This document shows, piece by piece, positions 60,690-64,000 of a DNA stretch of 64,000 bases (positions within the stretch are counted from its first letter, which is position 1; each line of letters starts with the position of its first letter). The notes under the pieces were generated by a model. The model made no database searches and was not told where the DNA came from. It worked only from the letters and a program-made list of their open reading frames with translations. The stretch is from Caenorhabditis remanei (Eukaryota; Nematoda; Chromadorea; Rhabditida; Rhabditidae), in NCBI RefSeq assembly GCF_010183535.1, contig NC_071333.1, positions 15,064,587 through 15,128,586 of the forward strand, written 5' to 3'. A program made the position numbers and the translations under genes.

Positions 60690-63600
60690 ACTTGCCAGGC
60701 AACCATTGTAAACCAAGACTCGCCTATCTTCCATTGAATTTCGGTCCAATTCTCACGATGAATTGACTATAGAAAACGAAGATAGGGAGAACTCTATATG
60801 TCCTTTTTTGTTTGTTTTTAGCTGATTCTGTTGAACATCAACTGTATCACTATACTTGTGGTGTCCCATACCGACCATTTTTGTATTTCTTCGATGCCCG
60901 TTTGTATTGTCCTCTCTGCACAACAAGTTGTATTTCATTCTTCTTTGTCATCCTTGTCCTCTGACTTCTAGCGATTCAAATCGACGTTTGGAGTTTTATA
61001 TCTACCTTCAGATGAGTACAGAGGGACCGAGTGAGTCATGTTCAATATGTAAAGAGTTGTATTTCTTTTTCCCTCAGAGGCGAGTTGGAAACAATAAATA
61101 AGTTTCAAATTTTCTGCGATTTTGCTCGTTCTTAAATTAGTGTAATTGTTCTGAGTTAACCTGAGGAAACATAGTTAGGATGAGGAAACTAATTCATTAA
61201 CTGGTGGTCAGAAATGTTCTGACTATTTACTACGTGCCAGGCAACAATTGTAGATCAAGACACTTGCTCTACTTCCACTGAATTCATGTCCGATTCTCAC
61301 GACGAAGCGACAATAGAAAATGAAGATAGAATGAACTCTGTATGTTCTTTATTTGTCTCTTTTTGAGTTGAATCTTAATGTTGAACGCCAGCTGCATCAC
61401 TGTATACTCGTGTTTTTTTCGTACTTCTTCGAGGCCCTCTTGTATTCTCCTCTCTGCACAACGAGGTGTGTTTCATTCTTCCTTGTCCTCCTTCTCTTCT
61501 GTTTTCTAGAAATTCAAATCGGCGGTCGGAGTTTTATGGCTACTTTCATAAAAAAAACTGAGAGGCCTAGTTGTTTTTTTCTATATTTTCCTATTCTATC
61601 AGGTAGAACTATCTACATATCATTACGTTTTTTAAACTGTGATATTGGGGTGTTGCGTGCGCGTAACGAAAAAAAAACGAAAATTCCTCGGAAGATAGAT
61701 ACAAAATAAACATTTCAGAAAAAATAATTGTAACGATTCGTTATTGTCATCACCAAAATGCTTTATTTTTAAGAAATAATCACTGCGGAAGAGGCAAACC
61801 GCATTTTAACCTCTTAAAACATTGGAATGAGTCATTTCTTCCGTTCTAGAACCCCACCTCTTGTCTAAAAATTAGTGAGTCATTCGTAATATGTAAATAG
61901 TTGTATTTCTTTTTTACTCATAGACCAGTTTGAAACGAAAATATCAACAAAAACATGGAAGTTTCAATTTTTCTTTAATTTTGCTCATTCTTTAATTAGT
62001 GTAATTTTTCTGAGTTATGGGAATTAGAGTATTACTCTTTGGGTTGGCCCTAAAGAAGATGTTTTCGCACGAAAGGCAGTAAGAAAGAGATTTTCAAAAA
62101 TCGGTGACACCGAAGTGGAATCGAACCACCGTCTACAGATTAAGCCTCCGCAGCACTACCACTGTGCTACCGGTGCGCCCGAAATTCGACTCTCTCTTTC
62201 ATTACCTTTTGAGTAATCCTGAGGAAACATAGTTAGGATGAGGAAACTGATATACAGATGAGGAAAATTATAGTGGTCAGAATTTTTCTGACTACTTACT
62301 ACGTGCCGGGCAACCATTGCTCTTCTTACATTTAATTTATGTCCAATTCTCACGACAAAGCGACAATATTTCTATTGAAGATGACTCTATATGTTCTTTT
62401 TTGTCTCTATTTGAATTGATTCTGAATTTTGAACGCCAGCTGCATCAGTGTATACTTGTGGTGTCTCACGAGTCCATACCGACCTTTTTTCGTATTTCTT
62501 CGATGCCGACTAGTATCGTACTCTCTGCACAACAAGTTTTATTTCATTCTTCCTTGTCTTTCTTGTCCTCTGATTTCTAGCGATTCAAATCAGCGGTAGG
62601 AGTTTAACTGTCGTTTATAGATTTCCCAGGTAGAACTATCGTTAACCGAATTTTAATCTATCAAAACACTGAAACCATTTCTTCCGTTAAAGAGCACTAG
62701 CTTTTTTATGAAAATTAGTGAGTCATATGTGATTTCTAGTTGTATTTCTTTTTCACTCATAGGCCATTTTGAAACAAAAATGTCAACACGAACATTGAAG
62801 GTTCAATTTTTCTTTGATCTTGCTCATTCTTAAATTAGTGTGATTTTTCTGAGTTATCCTGAGGAAACATAGTTAGGATGAGGAAATATACTAGCTAGGG
62901 GTCAAACAATTACTACGAGCCATACAAGCATTGTAGACCAAGACACTTTCTCTTTTTCTATTGAGTTTCTGTCCAATTTTTGCAAAGAAGCGACAATAGA
63001 AAACAAAGATACCGAGATTTCTATATGTTCTTTTTTGTCTTTTTTTGAGTTGATTCAGAATGCTGAACACCAACGGTATCACATTATACTTGTGGTGTTC
63101 CATACCGACCTTTTCGTATTTCTTCGATGCCCATTTGTATTGTCCTCTCTGCATATCGAGTTGTATTTCATTTTTCTTTGTCTTCTTTGTCCACTGATTT
63201 CTAGCAATTTGGACGGTTGGAGTTTTATAGCTTCTATGAAGGGGCCGAGTTGTTATTTTTTTATATTTTCCTATTCTATCAGGTAGAACTATCTATCATT
63301 GAGTTTTTTAAACTTTGATATGAATCAAAGTGATGCGCGCGCGAAATGAAAAAGGATAATTCCTCGGAAGATAGATACAAAATGAACATTTCAGAAAAAA
63401 GTTGTAACGATTCGTTTTTGTCATCACCAAAATGTTTTATTCTTCAGAAATTATCACTGCGGAAGAGGCAAACCGCATTTTAATCTCTCAAAACACTGAA
63501 ATAATTTCTTCCGTTCTAGAGCCCCACCTCTTGTCACAAAATTAGTGAGTCATTTATGATTTCTAGTTGTATTTATTTTTCCCTCAGAGGTCAGTTTGAA

Positions 63601-63712
63601 ACAAAAATGTAAACAAGGACTTGGAATTTTCAATACCTCTTTACTTTTGCTCATTCTTAAATTAGTGTAATTTTTCTGAGTTATACTGAGGAAACTGATA
63701 AACTAGCCAGTG
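60690..63712 (+). repeat. degenerate tandem array, four copies of a unit of up to about 0.9 kb
   Basis: The same ordered blocks recur. Each copy opens with CTACTTGCCAGGCAACCATT-like sequence (about 60690, 61228, 62284 and 62905). It continues with the CTTCGATGCCC...TCCTCTCTGCACAAC block and the AATTAGTGAGTCAT...AGTTGTATTTC block. It closes with TTTTTCTGAGTTATCCTGAGG and AAACATAGTTAGGATGAGG. Copies 2 and 4 are full; copies 1 and 3 lack internal blocks. Copies 2 and 4 share an identical 20-bp hairpin word (TGCGG, 10-nt loop, CCGCA) at 61784-61803 and 63458-63477. Copy 2 is interrupted by the tRNA-like element. Confidence 0.88.
62106..62176 (-). tRNA. tRNA-like gene or tRNA-derived element, CTT in anticodon position
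   Basis: The minus strand folds as a tRNA. The acceptor stem is GCACCGG/TCGGTGT with G-T end pairs; the D arm is GCAC/GTGC; the anticodon stem is GCGGA/TCTGT with loop GGCTTAA; and the T arm is GGTGG/CCACT around TTCGATT. The A box (TAGCACAGTGG) and B box (GGTTCGATTCC) are canonical, and TTTTT follows within about 5 nt. Position 33 is G instead of the near-universal U, and position 73 is C, so it is probably not a normal tRNA-Lys. Pseudogene or Pol III retroelement head is more likely. Confidence 0.7.
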
Positions 63713-63911
63713 GTTTAAGTTTTCTGATTTCGAAACAAAGCAATTTTCTCTTTGTGTACTATATGATTTTTAAGTTTCTTTGAACACGTAGCTAATGGCT
63801 TGTTATTAGTTTTCAAATGACAGAAACATGCTTTTATATTATTTGAACCATCCTTATGTATTTCTTTCAATTGTATTACACTTCAAAACTTATTTCTATT
63901 TAATTTCAGGT

Positions 63912-64000
63912 ATGGAATCAAAAACTGAGAACTTGGTACCCAAGATGAAAACAATTCCAATACGTACCAAGCCGATGAAGAGAAAGGCCAGCATCAAGAA
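63912..64000 (+). CDS. first coding exon of an unidentified gene (partial)
   Basis: An ATG two bases after an AATTTCAG acceptor opens a frame that stays clear to the window edge: 29 full codons plus two bases, starting MESKTENLVPKMKTIP. The other two frames hit stops within 40 nt. The peptide is basic (IRTKPMKRKASIKK). The position suggests either a trans-splice site or a second exon. Family unknown because the gene leaves the window. Confidence 0.55.
   Translation, partial: MESKTENLVPKMKTIPIRTKPMKRKASIK

Overview
This is nuclear DNA from a nematode, almost certainly a Caenorhabditis species. Introns are short and AT-rich with GT...TTTTCAG borders, several genes have TTTCAG sites just upstream of the start codon as expected for spliced-leader trans-splicing, and the gene content matches one interval of the C. 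elegans X chromosome (from memory, cosmids F45E6 and T18D3). Recognised genes are tbc-13, atf-6, myo-2, cdf-2, odr-7, an Mpv17-family gene and tsct-1. The reconstructed MYO-2 (1946 aa) and ODR-7 (460 aa) are close to, but not the same length as, the C. elegans proteins as I remember them, so a congener is more likely than C. elegans itself. Exon structures were built by hand from splice signals, domain homology and phase closure; every multi-exon model given as a complete CDS closes in frame.

Layout. 1-4067: gene-poor. 4068-6952 (-): secreted class-2 lipase. 9463-14866 (-): TBC1D13-type Rab GAP, with a MITE in one intron. 15672-18752 (-): ATF6 ER-stress transcription factor. 18753-20900: gene-poor, with an 18-G tract and two orphan minus-strand exons. 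20909-22046 (+): seven-transmembrane receptor. 22159-22726 (-): small ARID4-like Tudor protein. 23320-30161 (-): pharyngeal muscle myosin heavy chain. 31449-33101 (+): zinc transporter. 33192-33760 (-): small membrane protein. 35740-37359 (+): odr-7, a nuclear receptor with a C-terminal DNA-binding domain and no ligand-binding domain. 37944-40570 (-): WD40 protein with a long charged tail, sharing a compact divergent promoter with the Mpv17-family gene (41142-44921, +). 45462-46439 (-): unknown acidic nuclear-type protein. 51159-57988 (-): TSC22-domain regulator with long and short forms. 60690-63712: degenerate tandem repeat array interrupted by a tRNA-like element. 63912-64000 (+): first coding exon of a gene running off the window.

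The genes are mostly functionally independent, as is usual for nematode X-linked DNA. atf-6 and tbc-13 lie head-to-tail about 0.8 kb apart and both start directly at a splice acceptor. I found no operon-like biosynthetic or defence system. The least explained sequence is non-genic: the repeat array with its tRNA-like insertion, two dispersed MITE families, a GC-rich block inside an intron, and a 12-bp GC motif shared by two promoters.
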